A stretch of DNA of 64,000 nt from Euleptes europaea (GCF_029931775.1 NC_079314.1:67137879-67201878), one strand, 5' to 3'; shown: positions 42,461 through 64,000, counted from the first letter of the stretch. Program-made: numbers and translations. The notes: generated by a model from the sequence alone, not told the origin.

Positions 42461-42865
42461 CATTGTTGCCCACTCTCCCAATTTGTGGAGATCCTCCTGG
42501 AGCTCTTTTCAGTCAGCCTTGGTTTTCACCATCTTGAATAATTTTGAGTCATCTGCAGACTTGGCCACTACTTCTCACGCCTATTGCAGATCATTTATGA
42601 GCAAATTAAGTAGTGCTGGCTCCAGTTCCAATCTTTGTGGGACCCCGCTGCTTTAAGCATCCAAATGTTCCAATCAGATTGCTGTGCTAGATGGAGTTTG
42701 GACTAGCCCCACTGAAGCACTGAATTAGGTCATGAAAACATGTCAAGATAGGTGGTGTGTATAATTATTTTACTTACAGAAGAAGTGGTATCTGCTGTAT
42801 TGATTAAAAATTAAACTCAACATAAATACACAGATTGGAGACTTTATATCTATCTGAAAACCAAG

Positions 42866-43105
42866 AAGGCCACATTTATTTATTTACTTCGTTTATACCC
42901 TACTTTTCTTCGCAGTGGGGACATAAAGTGGCTTACGTTATTCTCATCCCTTCTGTTTTATGCTCACAATAGTCCTGGGAGGTATATTAGGCAGAGAGTG
43001 CCCAAGGTCACCCAGTGAGCTTCCATGGTAGAGTTGGGATTTGAACCTGGGTCTCCCAGATCCTAATCTGACATTCTAATAACTGCACCACACTGATTCT
43101 TGTTA
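42866..43105 (-). repeat. tRNA-derived / MIR-like SINE
   Basis: Reverse copy: AGTGTGGTGCAGTTATTAGA and GGTTCAAATCCC on the minus strand, with a TATAAACGAAGTAAATAAAT tail. Same family as 32870-33085. Confidence 0.8.
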
Positions 43106-44150
43106 CCATTTAACTGTACATTACACACCTGAGTGTTATTTTAGGACAGTTTCTGTAAATTCTATAGCATCCTGCTAATTTTAACTGCTTCCTTTCAGGG
43201 GTTTAAAAAGACGTCAAATTATTACATACATGCTCAGGTGGCTGCCTACTGAATCATAGGACTGCACCAGACAAGAGCTGAAAGCAAGTCTACAAATAGG
43301 CAGACCTGTGGCATACCTTTATTAAATTTAATGAGATTTGACTTTTTCTCCCAACTACAAAGTGATCATATGGAGATCTGTCTACAATGGAGTTCTATGA
43401 TGAGGTTCAACATGCACTATACACACCACCCAACGGCATACATTTTTAAGCCCTCTGTTAATGTTGGAATGAAAAAAGCCACTGGACCTGTTTACAAAGT
43501 TGTCTTCCATGAAGATCTGCCAGAAGGTTGTTTTTAAAAAGACCTGTAAAGGGAGAAAGTCATGCAAACATACATTCAGAAAATCCTGTCAATGTCCAAA
43601 CCCTATTTAGAGTCAGTCCTCTAAATCATCCTGGGTTTTGTGCCAGGGAAGATTTCCAAGTGTGTTGTATATTTGGCCATGCAGTGTTCCACACAAACTG
43701 CTGAGGGCAGCAAATGGTTGAAACACGTTGCAGTCGTGTGTGGACTGATTTTATGGTTTAATCTTGTGGCAGTCGGATTTAGAAGACTTTGACAACATAT
43801 GAGCATTGCTGTGTTTATTGCTTTTGAGAAATGTATGTGTAAATGAATTATTGCCATATCTCAGTCCTAGCTCTGAGCTTCTTTCGACTTCTAAGGGAGA
43901 GTTGATACATTCCAAATGCTAGTATCAAACAGCACAGGGTGAGTTATCATACATCATTGCCTGTTATCACCACTTAGTTTAGCTTCCATTTTGGAACAGT
44001 TGAACCGATTCACAAGATTCCTTTTAAATTCTGCATTCAACACGATCTCACACACTCATATATAACTTTGCTGGAAGGAACATTTATTTCCACAGGACAT
44101 AACCGCTGGCAAAAACATTTAACATGATATGAGGTATGAGAAAACCAATG

Positions 44151-44830
44151 TGTAAGAATATAAGGCCCTTGCTAGATCAGAGTAATGGTCCATCTAATCC
44201 AGTATCCTGTTTCCCACAGTGGCCAGCCAGATGATGTGGAAGGTCCATATCTGGACCCAAGAGGGTAAAGTCTGTCCCCTGCTGATGGACCTGTCCTCCA
44301 TTAATGTGACTGATAACTTTTTCAAAACCATCTAAGTCAGTGGTTCCCAACCTTTTTTTGACCAGGGACCACTAGGACTTTTTTTGTTCGGTGCAGGGAC
44401 CCCAAGGTTCAAAATAAAAACTCCGAGAATTTGAAAATAAACTTTAATCATAACTGTTAAACATTAAACTTAGAATAATATTTGAATATATATATTTTAT
44501 AATAGATAACTTTTAATTGAAAATATTAATTTATTATGGGTTTATAACTTTGTTTCGCGGACCTTAATTTAGTTCTCGCGGACCCCTGGGAGTCCACGGA
44601 CCCCCGGTTGGGAACCAGTGATCTAAGTGGACTGCCATCACCACGTTAGCAAGCTCCACAAGTTTGTTACACAATGTATGAAAAAATAATTTCTTTTGTC
44701 TGTACTGAATCTACAGCTTTACTGGGTGCCCTAAGTTCTAGTCTCTTGGAAGCAAGAGGGGGAAAAATCTATCCACTTTCTTCATGACACTATAATTTTA
44801 AATCCTCTGTCATGTCTACAGCAGAAGGGA
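44151..44830 (-). mobile_element. CR1-clade LINE 3' end
   Basis: Reverse copy of the CR1 3' end (GGATTAGATGGACCATTACT on the minus strand near 44190). It is decayed and split by a hAT element at 44338-44620. Confidence 0.7.
44338..44620 (+). mobile_element. hAT non-autonomous element with perfect 8-bp TSD
   Basis: 283 bp with terminal inverted repeats CAGTGGTTCCCAACC and GGTTGGGAACCAGTG (one difference). It is flanked by ATCTAAGT at 44330-44337 and 44621-44628. The interior is AT-rich with no coding capacity. Eight-bp duplications and the CAGNGGTTC start are hAT hallmarks. Confidence 0.93.
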
Positions 44831-45239
44831 GAAGATAGGGATTCCTCCTTTTCTTGCACAATGGTCCCAATCCAAATGGATCCCCCACTTTAGAGCTCCG
44901 CCTCCCAGAGCTGTTTGGCCAGCCAGTGGGGAAGGTACCTGGCAACCTTAGCTGCAGGACATAGCTGAAATGAACACAAACATTTGGCACGCATTTTCAG
45001 CATGCACCCCTCCTGGGTGCATGGATAAAAAGTATAGCAGTCTTTTTGCCATCGTTTCCGTCTCTCTCTCTCTCTCTAGTTGATTCCACCTTCTCTTTTA
45101 AGCTAAAAGTTTATGAAACTTTCCTCGAAGCTTCTCAGAGCGACATGCTAGGATGTTGTGACTCCATTGGCACAAACAATTTCAGCAGGCAAGATAAGAT
45201 CCTTCAGACAGAGACAATGTGACCTCTAGAGATTCTACA

Positions 45240-45835
45240 ATCTGTATTCTCTGGAATGCTGAGCAAGGCTGTCACGTTCAATGGGAACTTTTAAGACCAG
45301 AATAGTCAGTTCTAAGGCGTCATGGTATGGCTATCCATCTCAAATATCCTGACTGCAGCATTCTCCACCAACTGAAATTTCCAAACACTTCTCAAGGGCA
45401 GCCCCAACCAGAGTGCACCGCAGCAATCTAGACTGGGTGTAAGTGGTGCATGTGCTACAGTGGCCAGATATTTTCTACTCAGGAAAGGCTGCAGCTGCCT
45501 AACTAGTCAAAGCTGGCAAAGGGCATTCCTGGCCACAGCTGCCACCTGTTTATCCAGCAGTAGGCCTAGGCCCAAGGGCATCCCCAGACTACAGACCTGT
45601 TGCTTCAAGGGGAGTGAAACCTCATCCCGAACAGGTGACACCTTAAGTCCTTGGTAAGACCTTCCGGTCACTAGTAGCACTTCAGTCTTGTCAGGATTAA
45701 GCTTCAGTTTATTCACCTGCATCCACTCTAAAACTGTCTCCAGGCACCACTTCAGGGTTTATAGCCTCCCTGGGGTCTGCTGGAAGTGTAAGATAGAGCT
45801 GAGAGTGTCACCCACATATTGGTTACCTTGGTGAG
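45240..45835 (-). mobile_element. CR1/L2-clade LINE reverse-transcriptase fragment
   Basis: Minus-strand frame MQVNKLKLNPDKTEVLLVTG, then LGLLLDKQVAAVARNALCQL, is the RT C-terminal part of CR1/L2-type LINEs (WL..NKLKLNPDKTE). Truncated at both ends. Confidence 0.75.
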
Positions 45836-46548
45836 CGGTTTCGTGGAGATGTTTAAAAAGCACAGGGGACAACGGCATAACAGAGATTTCAGAACTGATT
45901 ACATTCTTTTATTTACACACAGCATAATTTACATGAACATCGTTAAATATGAACAATACAGAGAACGATGACACAGGCCAGAGCAAAAGTGATACTTTCA
46001 GCACATTTTAATAACCAACTAGATATCATTCAAACCCAAACATAGTTTAGGATTTCAGAAAGCAGCTCTAATATACACAATCTAAATTTATATTTTTTGG
46101 GGGGTGGAAAAATACTTTCTTTCCTTTCCTAAAGAGATTGTTTGAGTATCTGCAGTGCCAAAGGGGAAAAGAGACCCAGTAATTTGAAATGCAACCACTT
46201 AGAAATCTTTCCATTGAAAGGTGTGCTCATGTTTAAAACCATAAGGGCCTGCCCTCCTTCAAAACAAGCCTGGGCCATGATCAAGAATTTATTTGAAATC
46301 ATTAGGATGTCATTGATATACTGAATAACATACTTCACAGGTTTTAAGTATGTTACATAAGATATTTGTAATCACTTCTTTAAAAATGAAGAAGAAATTC
46401 AGATTCATCTCTGTGAAGAGAGCATAGCAAGGCATTTTCTGTACTATTATAACAGCACGATCCAGTTCCGTCTACATTCTACATTACATTCTAAGAAACA
46501 AACCAAACAACCTGAGCAATAAACAAAGTGCCCTATAGGTTTTTGGTC

Positions 46549-46567
46549 TTTTTTTTTTTTTTTTTTT
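46549..46567 (+). repeat. poly-T run
   Basis: Nineteen T on the plus strand, i.e. an A run in the presumed SLC38A1 3' UTR. It is a possible internal priming site in cDNA data. Confidence 0.9.
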
Positions 46568-48539
46568 AAACATGACAGCATATCCATGGGCTCTATATTC
46601 AGAAGTATTTTTGGCAGTAACAATACCGTGTATGTTACAGCAGGCTGTGATCCAAAGCTCCACAGGACTCCAGCAGTTTGGGCCACCAGAAAATGCCCAT
46701 TTTTGTTTGGGGTAACATTCCATACCAACAATTCTATTGTATAGATGAAGCACTCAAGAGAATGGAACACTTAATTCATATAACTGGTGAGTAATCATCA
46801 CATCTAACTGATAGAAGGGGGGGGAGCAATGATATTATCAGCCAAGTTTCTATCAGTTTCTACTGCTCATTTTTGTTCACTTCCTTTGTACCCAAAATAA
46901 GTATGTAGAACATAGGGTCAGAATGACATTCTGTGTATGTACAGACACAGACAGATTGGGAAATGGGTGGTGGTGGTTTCATCTTTCCATACATCTTAGA
47001 ATCCTGAAACTTTGAAAAGGCATTTAAAAACACTAGATCTCTCATGGCCCTATGGTCACCAATGGCAGCGCCTCATAGAAAATGGAGCTGATCCTTCATC
47101 TATGCAACATTTGCATTTGTTCGTCCACCACATCCCTAACTCCTCACAGTCACAGAGATGCAGCTCCTCTGGCAGTAGTGTTATATTTCTGTCATTCAAT
47201 TGAGTGGCATACACAAAGGACTTTAGGGTAAATCCCTTTCAAAATGAACTCTGGACAGCACCAGCAGTTGGTGGATGGCACTCAAGCATCCTGGTCTGGA
47301 GATCTGCTGTAGGCCCAGGGCCACAGCACATAAATACGTATGGGGAGGACCAAAACCTATGGGTGGAGCACAAGGGCCCAGGTTCAGTCTTCAGCACTTC
47401 CAATAAAAAGAGCCCAACTAACTGGGAGAGACCTGAGATTTTGGAGAGACAGCACTTGAGCCAATGGTCTAAATGTATAAGACAGGGTCATTGTTTATAT
47501 GTATTTCTGAGCCACGCAAAAAAACTCTGAATCACAACACAGAACATTAACGAACACTTCAAAAGTGTTGCTTTTGTTTTAATAACTCAGATCACAGAAA
47601 TATACAGCAATAAGGAATAATCTCTGGCAGTTCACTGGATTGTGCTCTTAGAGATGTGCAACAGTAAACAATGCAATTATACAAGTTTTGCTTTAGGCAA
47701 CTTAGTTACAAGGTAGAATGAGATAGGACAGATTGGAAGGGGCAAAGTTAACTAAGTGATAAGCTAAGGCTTCGATGCTACTATTCAGATTTGGTTACAA
47801 ATACTGTTATATTCATATGAATGGACTACCTCAACACTTTCATTTTATGGAGTACATGACTGCAAAAATAGAAAGCATCCTATTTATTTACAATATATAT
47901 ATATACATACACAACAGAAACATTTCCTACAATGCAACACAACTGCATAGATTCTTTTTTTAAAAAAAGAAAAAATTACACTCAGAGATGTGTACAGCGT
48001 GTGAGAGTACTCAAGGTCCCACCAGTCCAGTATTTAACAAAGTCATTCAATGTTATCATCTTCACATTTGATAATAGAAGGCCTTACACTGAGAAACAAT
48101 AGACACATTCAGCTAAAAAAAAATCAAATATGAAGATATTTTCCTCTCAAAAATGCTCATTTCTAAATGCAATTGGTGGTCAGAGATCTGAAAGTCTTTT
48201 CTCCCTGGTTTCCTCAGGAAAAATGAATACATTCTGTTGCAATTTTGTCAAAATTACATCAGGAACAGGGTTTATGGGAGAAAGGCAAAAAAAAAATTAG
48301 ACCCCCCCCCCATTTTACCCAGATTGTATTTGGTTTTCAAGCAATAGTGCAATATAGGATCAATATGTAGGAATGGGGAGCAGTATTGCTTTTTCTCTCC
48401 CTCCCCTTTCCCAGGGACAATTTATTGTGGTCTGAATACTAGGAAAATATGCTTTTCCTGCAACAGACATGATACATGTGAGGAAAGACTTCACTTTGTG
48501 CTGTAAGTTTATAGTTTGTAAAGGCCTTTACAATCAAGC

Positions 48540-48740
48540 TCCGCCTCCTACAGCACAGGAGCCCTGCTGGATCAGGGCCCTATCTTGTTCCCTACAGAGG
48601 CTAGCTAGATGTTTCTAAGAAATCCCTTCCCACTATTTCAGCAATGTGGCACTGATTCTGATGGGGATTTCATTGTAAATCATGGCAAATAGCCACTGAA
48701 CCATCCATCTCCATGAATTTATCTAATCCTGTTAAAGCCA
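48540..48740 (-). repeat. CR1-like LINE 3' fragment, old
   Basis: Contains GGCCCTGATCCAGCAGGGCT (minus strand) and flanking CR1-type 3' sequence. Strongly diverged. Confidence 0.5.
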
Positions 48741-48956
48741 TTTAAGCCAATAGGAACCTAGATTGTAGCCAATATCAAAATATACAAGGCAGGGGAGGGG
48801 GAGAGGAAAAATAGATAAAGTTTTAAATTGAGGTTGGTAAGGAAATGAAGAAAGCTGGGATTTTAACTTACTTTCTTTTAAATCTTCCCGTAACTTTAAT
48901 CAAGAATTAAAAATTAATTACAGCCTGCTGATTAAGTCATTGTCTTCACTTGGATA

Positions 48957-49148
48957 ATCTAGGCCAGCCCAGTCTTGACAGGTCATGGCATCTAAGCAGG
49001 GTCAGCCCTGATTAGTACTTTCACGGGAGACCAAGAAGGTCCAGGGTTGCTAGCATAGGCAGGCAATGGCAAACCACCTCTAAACATCTCTTGCTTTGAA
49101 AACCCTATGGGATCACCATAAGTTGACTGTGACCTGGCGGCCAAAAAA
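48957..49148 (+). repeat. 5S-rRNA-derived SINE, plus orientation
   Basis: CATCTAAGCAGGGTCAGCCC, then TGATTAGTACTTTCACGGGAG (5S-like), GGCAAACCACCTCTAAACAT and CATAAGTTGACTGTGACCTG. It is the only plus-strand copy in the window and has a diverged head. Confidence 0.8.
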
Positions 49149-49499
49149 TATAAATAAAAATTAAGATATTAGATGCAGTAGCTTTACCTGGTGGTGTGAA
49201 GTATTCTTTAGTATTTTTAATAAATAAAACAGTGATTTTCAAACACAGAGAATTAACCATCAGTTGAATCAACAATCTTCCTCAGTCCAGTTTTAGGACC
49301 CCATGATTGCTTTGTTCTGGTTCTTAGACTGGAGGAAGATAAAGTTGGATACATGCCAATATTATTCCAAGAAACCTGCCATCACTGACTTATGCTATCA
49401 TGTCAGGGTATTTGTTTGTTTGTTTTGAGACAGGAATCTAGTACTAAGCTTTCTAAGTTAGTTCAGGTCCAGGAATTAATAACTTTTTGTACTACCTTT

Positions 49500-49715
49500 C
49501 AAAATGGTCTGGTGAATAAAATTTTGGCCTTGGACTGAAGACCTAGGTTCAAATCCTTGTTCAGCTATGAACAATACAATCTCTCTCTTGGCCTTAGTTT
49601 CCCCATCTATACAACAGGACTATTATTGGCCTACCATACAATGCGATTGTGAAGATGAATGAGGATAATACTTGCAAAGCACTTTAAAAAGCTACAGCAG
49701 TGATAAATAATAAGA
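49500..49715 (+). repeat. MIR / CORE-SINE
   Basis: TTGGACTGAAGACCTAGGTT, CAAATCCTTGTTC, CTTAGTTTCCCCATCTATAC and a GATAATACTTGCAAAGCACT tail are the landmarks of amniote MIR-type SINEs. It lies in the presumed SLC38A1 3' UTR. Confidence 0.8.
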
Positions 49716-51529
49716 CATTTTAAGGTTCTACATATACTAAAAAGAGGCAAAATATTTACAATAGCAGTTATGAAAACCATACAGATTAACTATGTACAAT
49801 GTTATCATTTGAGTTTTTGGTTAAAAATGTACAGGTGTCTGAATATCAGTAGGTCAACTGCTCCAGAGATTAAACTGGATAAAACAAACACTGGTTGATC
49901 CTTAGGGCAAAGGATTGTGGTTCACAAATCCTCCTCACAAAACAATGTGAGGGGGATAATTAAAAATAATCAAATATAGGCATCTATACTTGATAGCAGG
50001 CACTGAAATAACTCAGGCTACAACCCAAAGAGTACATATAAGTGCTTTCATACATGCAACAGAATCCTGCTTCCATTTTTTAATGGAACATAAGACTCTT
50101 CCGCTGCATTGGAAGCTGGTGTCTTGTGGGAGTGACATGACCAGTGATTGGGGGTGAGGGGTCTCAGAAGGCCTGTGCATGCACACAGATTACCCCATAA
50201 CCCTTTTGACTGAAACCTCAGTTCAGTTAGAACGTTCTCTTAAATTTGTTGCATATCTAATCTTTGCAGCCTGGATACTTGGTGTCGAATGACACTCCTC
50301 CTATTTCTGTATTATCATATTCCATACATTTGCTCTAAATAACATTTGAAATGTGTTTGCCTGCATGGCACTCAGATGGGAATTAAAACTGATTTTGGTT
50401 GATCTGTTAACTCTTCTATTGGTTGATCTGTCCATGCTAACTAATCCTTTCCTTGTTTTGCCTTTTTTGTGTTCTTGTAACCATTTTTAAATTGTAATCC
50501 AAAGATTTGAGGTAGAGATCCTCTTAATCAGGAGGTTTCCAATGTACAACACTAGAACAAATTAAAACTGGAATTTACAAATGTCATCTTGGCACTGATT
50601 TATCTGCCTCACACGTCTCAAGTCTGAACTTGGGCTTCTTATATCTTGGTCCCTCAGTGCCTCCATTCAAGTATACTTTCTCAGAGTATGGGATGCAGTG
50701 TAATTCCCTGGAAATTAAACTTGAAAATCCATAAAGATTTTAATTTTTGTATGTAAAGTAAGATTGAGGAAACAGACAACATTGTACAACTGACTTCAAT
50801 GAAATATAATGAAAGGGAAATAACACACTACACTGTAAAGGGAATCAGAGTTCAACAGATTTCCATGTTTTTATCACTCAGGCCTGAGTGTTGGGAATGC
50901 ATGGGGTATTGGCTGGATTAGGATCTCGAAGTTCAAAACTCCTCTCAGGAAGTTTACTGGGCGAGTCTCAGCCTAACCTCTGTCACAGGGTTGTTATGAA
51001 CATAAAATGGAGGAGGGGAGACTGATGTATAACATCCCAAGATCCTTGGAGGAAAGGTGTGAAAAATGTTTGTACTAAATGAAAAAAATAAGAAGGGGAA
51101 TCTGAAAAACAATGACCACAGAGTTGCAACACTGACTAGCTATAGAGAGAAGTTCAATATGTATAACTTTGCTCCTGGCTAAGGTATTGAAATAATCTCA
51201 AAACTTGCTAGGGACTCCTGTGTTAGAGTTACTTAGGTTCTTGGCCAATGAAACTGGTCCCACTCTGAACTCTCTCCTCATGTATTTACTGCTTGTACGG
51301 ATCACTTTTATCTTTAAACAGTCTCAAAAACAGTTAAGGCTGTTATCAGCCATTAAACATCTAAAAAAAACAACCCACAAAGCAATCTTCCCATAAAACA
51401 AAATTAACCTTTAAAAAAAGCATCACCACAAGACTCTCCTTTCAAATGTCTACCCCCTGACCTTGCCCTCATGACTGGCAAAGTGAAAATATCTTCACCA
51501 GTCTCTGAAAATGTCAGAGGGTACAGGTA

Positions 51530-51590
51530 ATGTGCAGGGTTGCCATGAGTCAGAGATGACTTGTCGGCACTTAACACACACACACAGGTA
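51530..51590 (+). mobile_element. BovB/SINE 3' terminal fragment
   Basis: CAGGGTTGCCATGAGTCAGA, GATGACTTGTCGGCACTTAA, then an ACACAC tail. Only the last 60 bp remain. Confidence 0.75.
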
Positions 51591-52178
51591 ATGTTACCAG
51601 TGGAGGTCATTCTAAGGTTCTTATTTATTTATTTGTTCAATTTTCTTAGCAGAAAATAACCTAGGATCCAGAATAGACAGAACAGGGCTTTATGCCTCTG
51701 GGACTCAGGAGAGTTAGATATATTGGTTACTTGATTACACTGTCTGGTCAATATTTGGGTAATGGTATTCTGTCTTCATGGACAATCTCCTGTAGTAATC
51801 TAAGTTCCAGAGATCAAAATGGAGGCTCATAGAGGTGAAAACTCACCAGACATCCTTATGCATGTCTGTATTTGATGGACGGTACTTTCTCCTTATGCTT
51901 ACCAAGCAGTGCTAAATCTCCATCTAGTAAGTGGCTGCCTAGGTAGGTCTTAGCGCACAGCAGAACCCCCTTTACTAAATTTAGTTGTTTTCCTTCACTA
52001 TAGCCCTTCTGCCTCCCTGAGAGTCCCCTCATCTATAAGGCTCTTTTCTCTCTGCACCTGCTCTCAGGTACAAAAGGAGGTAAGGAATAGGGAGCTTTGC
52101 AATGCTGTGAAACTTGGGCCCAGTAGTTCTCGTAGGTTATCTGGGCTGTGTACCCGTGGTCTTGGTATTTTCTTTCCT

Positions 52179-52213
52179 GACGTTTCGCCAGCAGCTGTGG
52201 CCGGCATCTTCAG
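52179..52213 (-). ncRNA. hammerhead-ribozyme-like core, intact
   Basis: Minus strand: CTGAAGA, GCCGGC..GCTGGC stem II, GAAA, CGTC. All CUGANGA and GAAA positions are present. It lies on the sense strand of the presumed SLC38A1 transcript. Confidence 0.52.
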
Positions 52214-52239
52214 AGGAGTAACACTGAAGTGTTACTCCT

Positions 52240-52274
52240 CTGAAGATGCCGGCCACAGCTGCTGGCAGAACGTC
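52240..52274 (+). ncRNA. hammerhead-ribozyme-like core, mutated
   Basis: Mirror copy of 52179-52213 in which GAAA has become AGAA, so the core is lost. Confidence 0.45.
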
Positions 52275-52962
52275 AGGAAAGAAAATACCAAGACCACGGT
52301 TACACAGCCCGGATAACCTACGAGAACCAATGAACTCTGACCGTGAAAGCCTTCGACAATATTTTGGCCCCAGTAATTCACAACAGCAGTGTTGTGTGTG
52401 TCACACACACATCACAATCTCAAACAGACAATTATTTCCAACATAAAAATGCTTATACATTGTGAAGATGGCATCAAGGGAATGGTATCTACTATACCTA
52501 TCTGTTTCTTCTGCAAGATTGCTTCATATTTCTTCCGAGACTGACATAACAAATTTCACCTTTCTAAAGGAACAGGGTCCACTTTCTAGATGGATGGATT
52601 GCTTTTGATTTTAGGCTAACCTCCAGAACTTTCTGCACAGCTTTTTTGGGTGAAAAAAGCAGAAAGCATCTTTGGAACTACCCTGGCCTTCCTTTCTGGC
52701 TGAGACAAGTGCTACATTTCTTCTGTGCTTGTACAGTTCTATATTCATTTGTGACTGGGAGATTATACTTTTTAACTGCAGTGGCCACCAACTAGGCAAA
52801 TATTCTGTTTTTCCAGTAGTTGTTTCCAGCTGCTAGCCAGACTGAAGGCTCCCTTCGCAGTCATCAATTCTGCATCTCCAAGCTGGAGATTACCATTCTA
52901 TAATTGCCAGGAATCTACCTTTTCAATCCCTTCATGTACATCAAAATTGGATGTACAAAGAC

Positions 52963-53515
52963 TTTAACAGCCCAATCCTGAGCCTTCAGTGGCTGGGGAC
53001 GGCAAGGCCGCGGTGCCTCCAAAGGTGTTCCCTGGCCACTGTAAGGCTTTAAAAAGCCTTTTAAATGTTTTTTGTTGTTGTTTGAAAATGGGGGCATTTT
53101 GCCCCATTGAAAACGAGGCTGTGTCAGCAAAAAGTTGCAGCAATGCTGTTGGTGTAGACAGCGTGCCTGGGGCGAAAGGGGCCAGAAAGCTGCCTACTGG
53201 CAGCTCCACCCTCTGGGACGCCCCGGGAATGCCCCTTGGGATGCCAGTGCGGGGCTTTGCGCTGGTGGGATGCCGGCAGGAGGCCAAGCTGGCATCCCTA
53301 GGCCGAACTGCAATGGAAGCACAGGGAGGCCAGTGTGAATGGCCCAATGCTGGCGTCCCTGCCTCTCACGGTGGTGCAAGTGGCCTGGGCGCCAGTGCAA
53401 GCAGTCCAGATTCCAGCCCGGGCACTTGCTCTCCTCCTGTGCTCTTTCCCACCAAGAGCTCAGGAATGGGCTGTAAAAAGAGTACATATGGAACTGCTTG
53501 GAGTTATAACAAAAT
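52963..53515 (+). mobile_element. GC-rich retroposon with perfect 20-bp TSD
   Basis: 553 bp bounded by an identical 20-bp direct repeat (AAAATTGG..CAAAGAC; 52943-52962 and 53516-53535). It begins TTTAACAGCCCAATCCTGAG and ends with an A-rich AACAAAATA tail. It is far more GC-rich than its surroundings. The 20-bp duplication and A-rich end point to LINE-mediated retroposition. The family is unknown to me; an older opposite copy is at 12490-12805. Long open frames in it reflect composition. Confidence 0.75.
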
Positions 53516-53579
53516 AAAATTGGATGTACAAAGACAATTCTGATGTAGACAGCTACTGAGGCTGAACCATATGAGTTCT

Positions 53580-53680
53580 GTTTACTGATTCCAAAGACCT
53601 CACAGTGACATTACACCCTTCTAAGTCCATTGAAGTCAGTGGGTTTAGAAAGCTGGAACACTATTGTTATTCTGTGAATC
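53580..53680. repeat. decayed palindromic MITE
   Basis: Contains ACACCCTTCTAAGTCCATTG, the core of the palindromic element at 55861-55947, with eroded ends. Confidence 0.5.
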
Positions 53681-54247
53681 AGGGCTGGGCTATATGTTAG
53701 CTACACACATTAGTATAGACAAGCAGATGCAAAATTATCTCCAGAGAGGCTGGTTAAACCTTCTTACAATATTTACTCCAATGCAAGGCTAGGTTTTTCC
53801 CCAGGTATGCCACCCAAAAAATGTGGGGGTCATCTTACATTCACATATAAATTACAAGTATGTCCAGTAAGAACCTTTTCATGTATAACATTTTAGGGGA
53901 CTCATTTTACATTCAGTGTTACCTTCCTTTTGAGTAAAAACTTTTAAAAATTGGGATATTAACTTGCAAATATATTACCCAAGAACAGAACATCCTTCAG
54001 TTATTTTACTGTCAGTTACCACATACAGAATATCTACAGCCAACGGTCAAATCAGACCATCATCATAAACTTAATACTGATGAAGTAGCTTGTGGGGATG
54101 TGTAAAAATAACACTTTTGTAAAAAGTAAAATTACTGTCTTCTTGAATGAAATGTAGGAAATTCATGAAGAATGGGACACATGGACTAAAAGGAGATTTC
54201 GGTGAGTAGCAAAATGGAGATGGATTCTTCTCAATGTCCAACTGACT

Positions 54248-64000
<9,753 letters not shown>

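Larger units (their letters stand above)
52126..52364. mobile_element. palindromic Penelope-type terminal repeat insertion
   Basis: Two 100-bp arms (52126-52225 and 52228-52327) are inverted copies differing at about four positions, with a 2-nt centre. The right arm extends to 52364. An 11-bp target duplication with one mismatch flanks it (52115-52125 and 52365-52375, TGGNCCCAGTA). It is the same terminal repeat as in the 29267-30304 element. In RNA it would form a long hairpin. Confidence 0.8.
45890..54247 (-). other. SLC38A1: SLC38A1 3' UTR (long, end inferred)
   Basis: After the stop codon at 54248 there is no other gene down to an AATAAA at 45913-45908, just before a LINE fragment. Human SLC38A1 has a 3' UTR of several kb as I recall, so a long UTR is plausible. 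The stretch contains inserted repeats listed separately (48540, 48957, 49500, 51530, 52126, 52963). Whether one mRNA spans all of it is not shown. Confidence 0.5.

Noticed and set aside
52989-53543. 184-codon open frame
   Set aside because: It lies inside the GC-rich retroposon and runs through its target duplication; composition explains it.

Overview
This is a window of squamate reptile (lizard or snake) nuclear DNA. The evidence is the repeat set: 5S-rRNA-derived SINEs with BovB-type tails, BovB LINE fragments, CR1-clade LINE ends, tRNA-derived SINEs and Penelope-like elements. I cannot name the species. Two protein-coding genes are present, both on the minus strand, in the order SCAF11 then SLC38A1 seen on human chromosome 12.

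SCAF11 (about 3.0-34.7 kb). I resolve 14 coding exons from the ATG at 26910 to the TGA at 3032-3034. All intron phases agree and my summed reading frame is 1515 codons, against about 1463 in human as I recall it. The protein has an N-terminal RING, a 2.9-kb exon with acidic, SR-repeat and RGG regions, a proline-rich exon and a conserved C-terminal block. A 5' UTR exon ending at 34629 lies in a CpG-rich promoter region (about 34.19-35.21 kb). The large first intron holds a full-length but broken Tc1 transposon, a Penelope-like element, BovB pieces and SINEs.

Intergenic region (about 35.2-45.9 kb). It is densely packed with nested repeats: hAT-like TIR elements, a solo LTR, CR1 LINE 3' halves, SINEs and minisatellites. 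I see no gene there.

SLC38A1 (about 45.9 kb to beyond the window end). The last eight coding exons (63987 down to 54248) encode the C-terminal 273 residues of the SNAT1 amino-acid transporter. A long 3' UTR probably follows, down to an AATAAA at about 45.91 kb. It contains inserted SINEs, a MIR, and a palindromic Penelope-type insertion with hammerhead-ribozyme-like cores.

The two genes are neighbours but not functionally coupled: one is a nuclear splicing-related protein, the other a plasma-membrane glutamine transporter. The most notable observations are a probable GC-AG intron and a NAGNAG acceptor in SCAF11, an unexplained in-phase candidate exon, hammerhead-like cores in Penelope repeats, a fish-type Tc1 copy, an SVA-like insertion with a 6-bp target duplication, and a GC-rich retroposon with a perfect 20-bp target duplication. 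All exon calls come from reading splice signals, phase and remembered homologues; no search was run.
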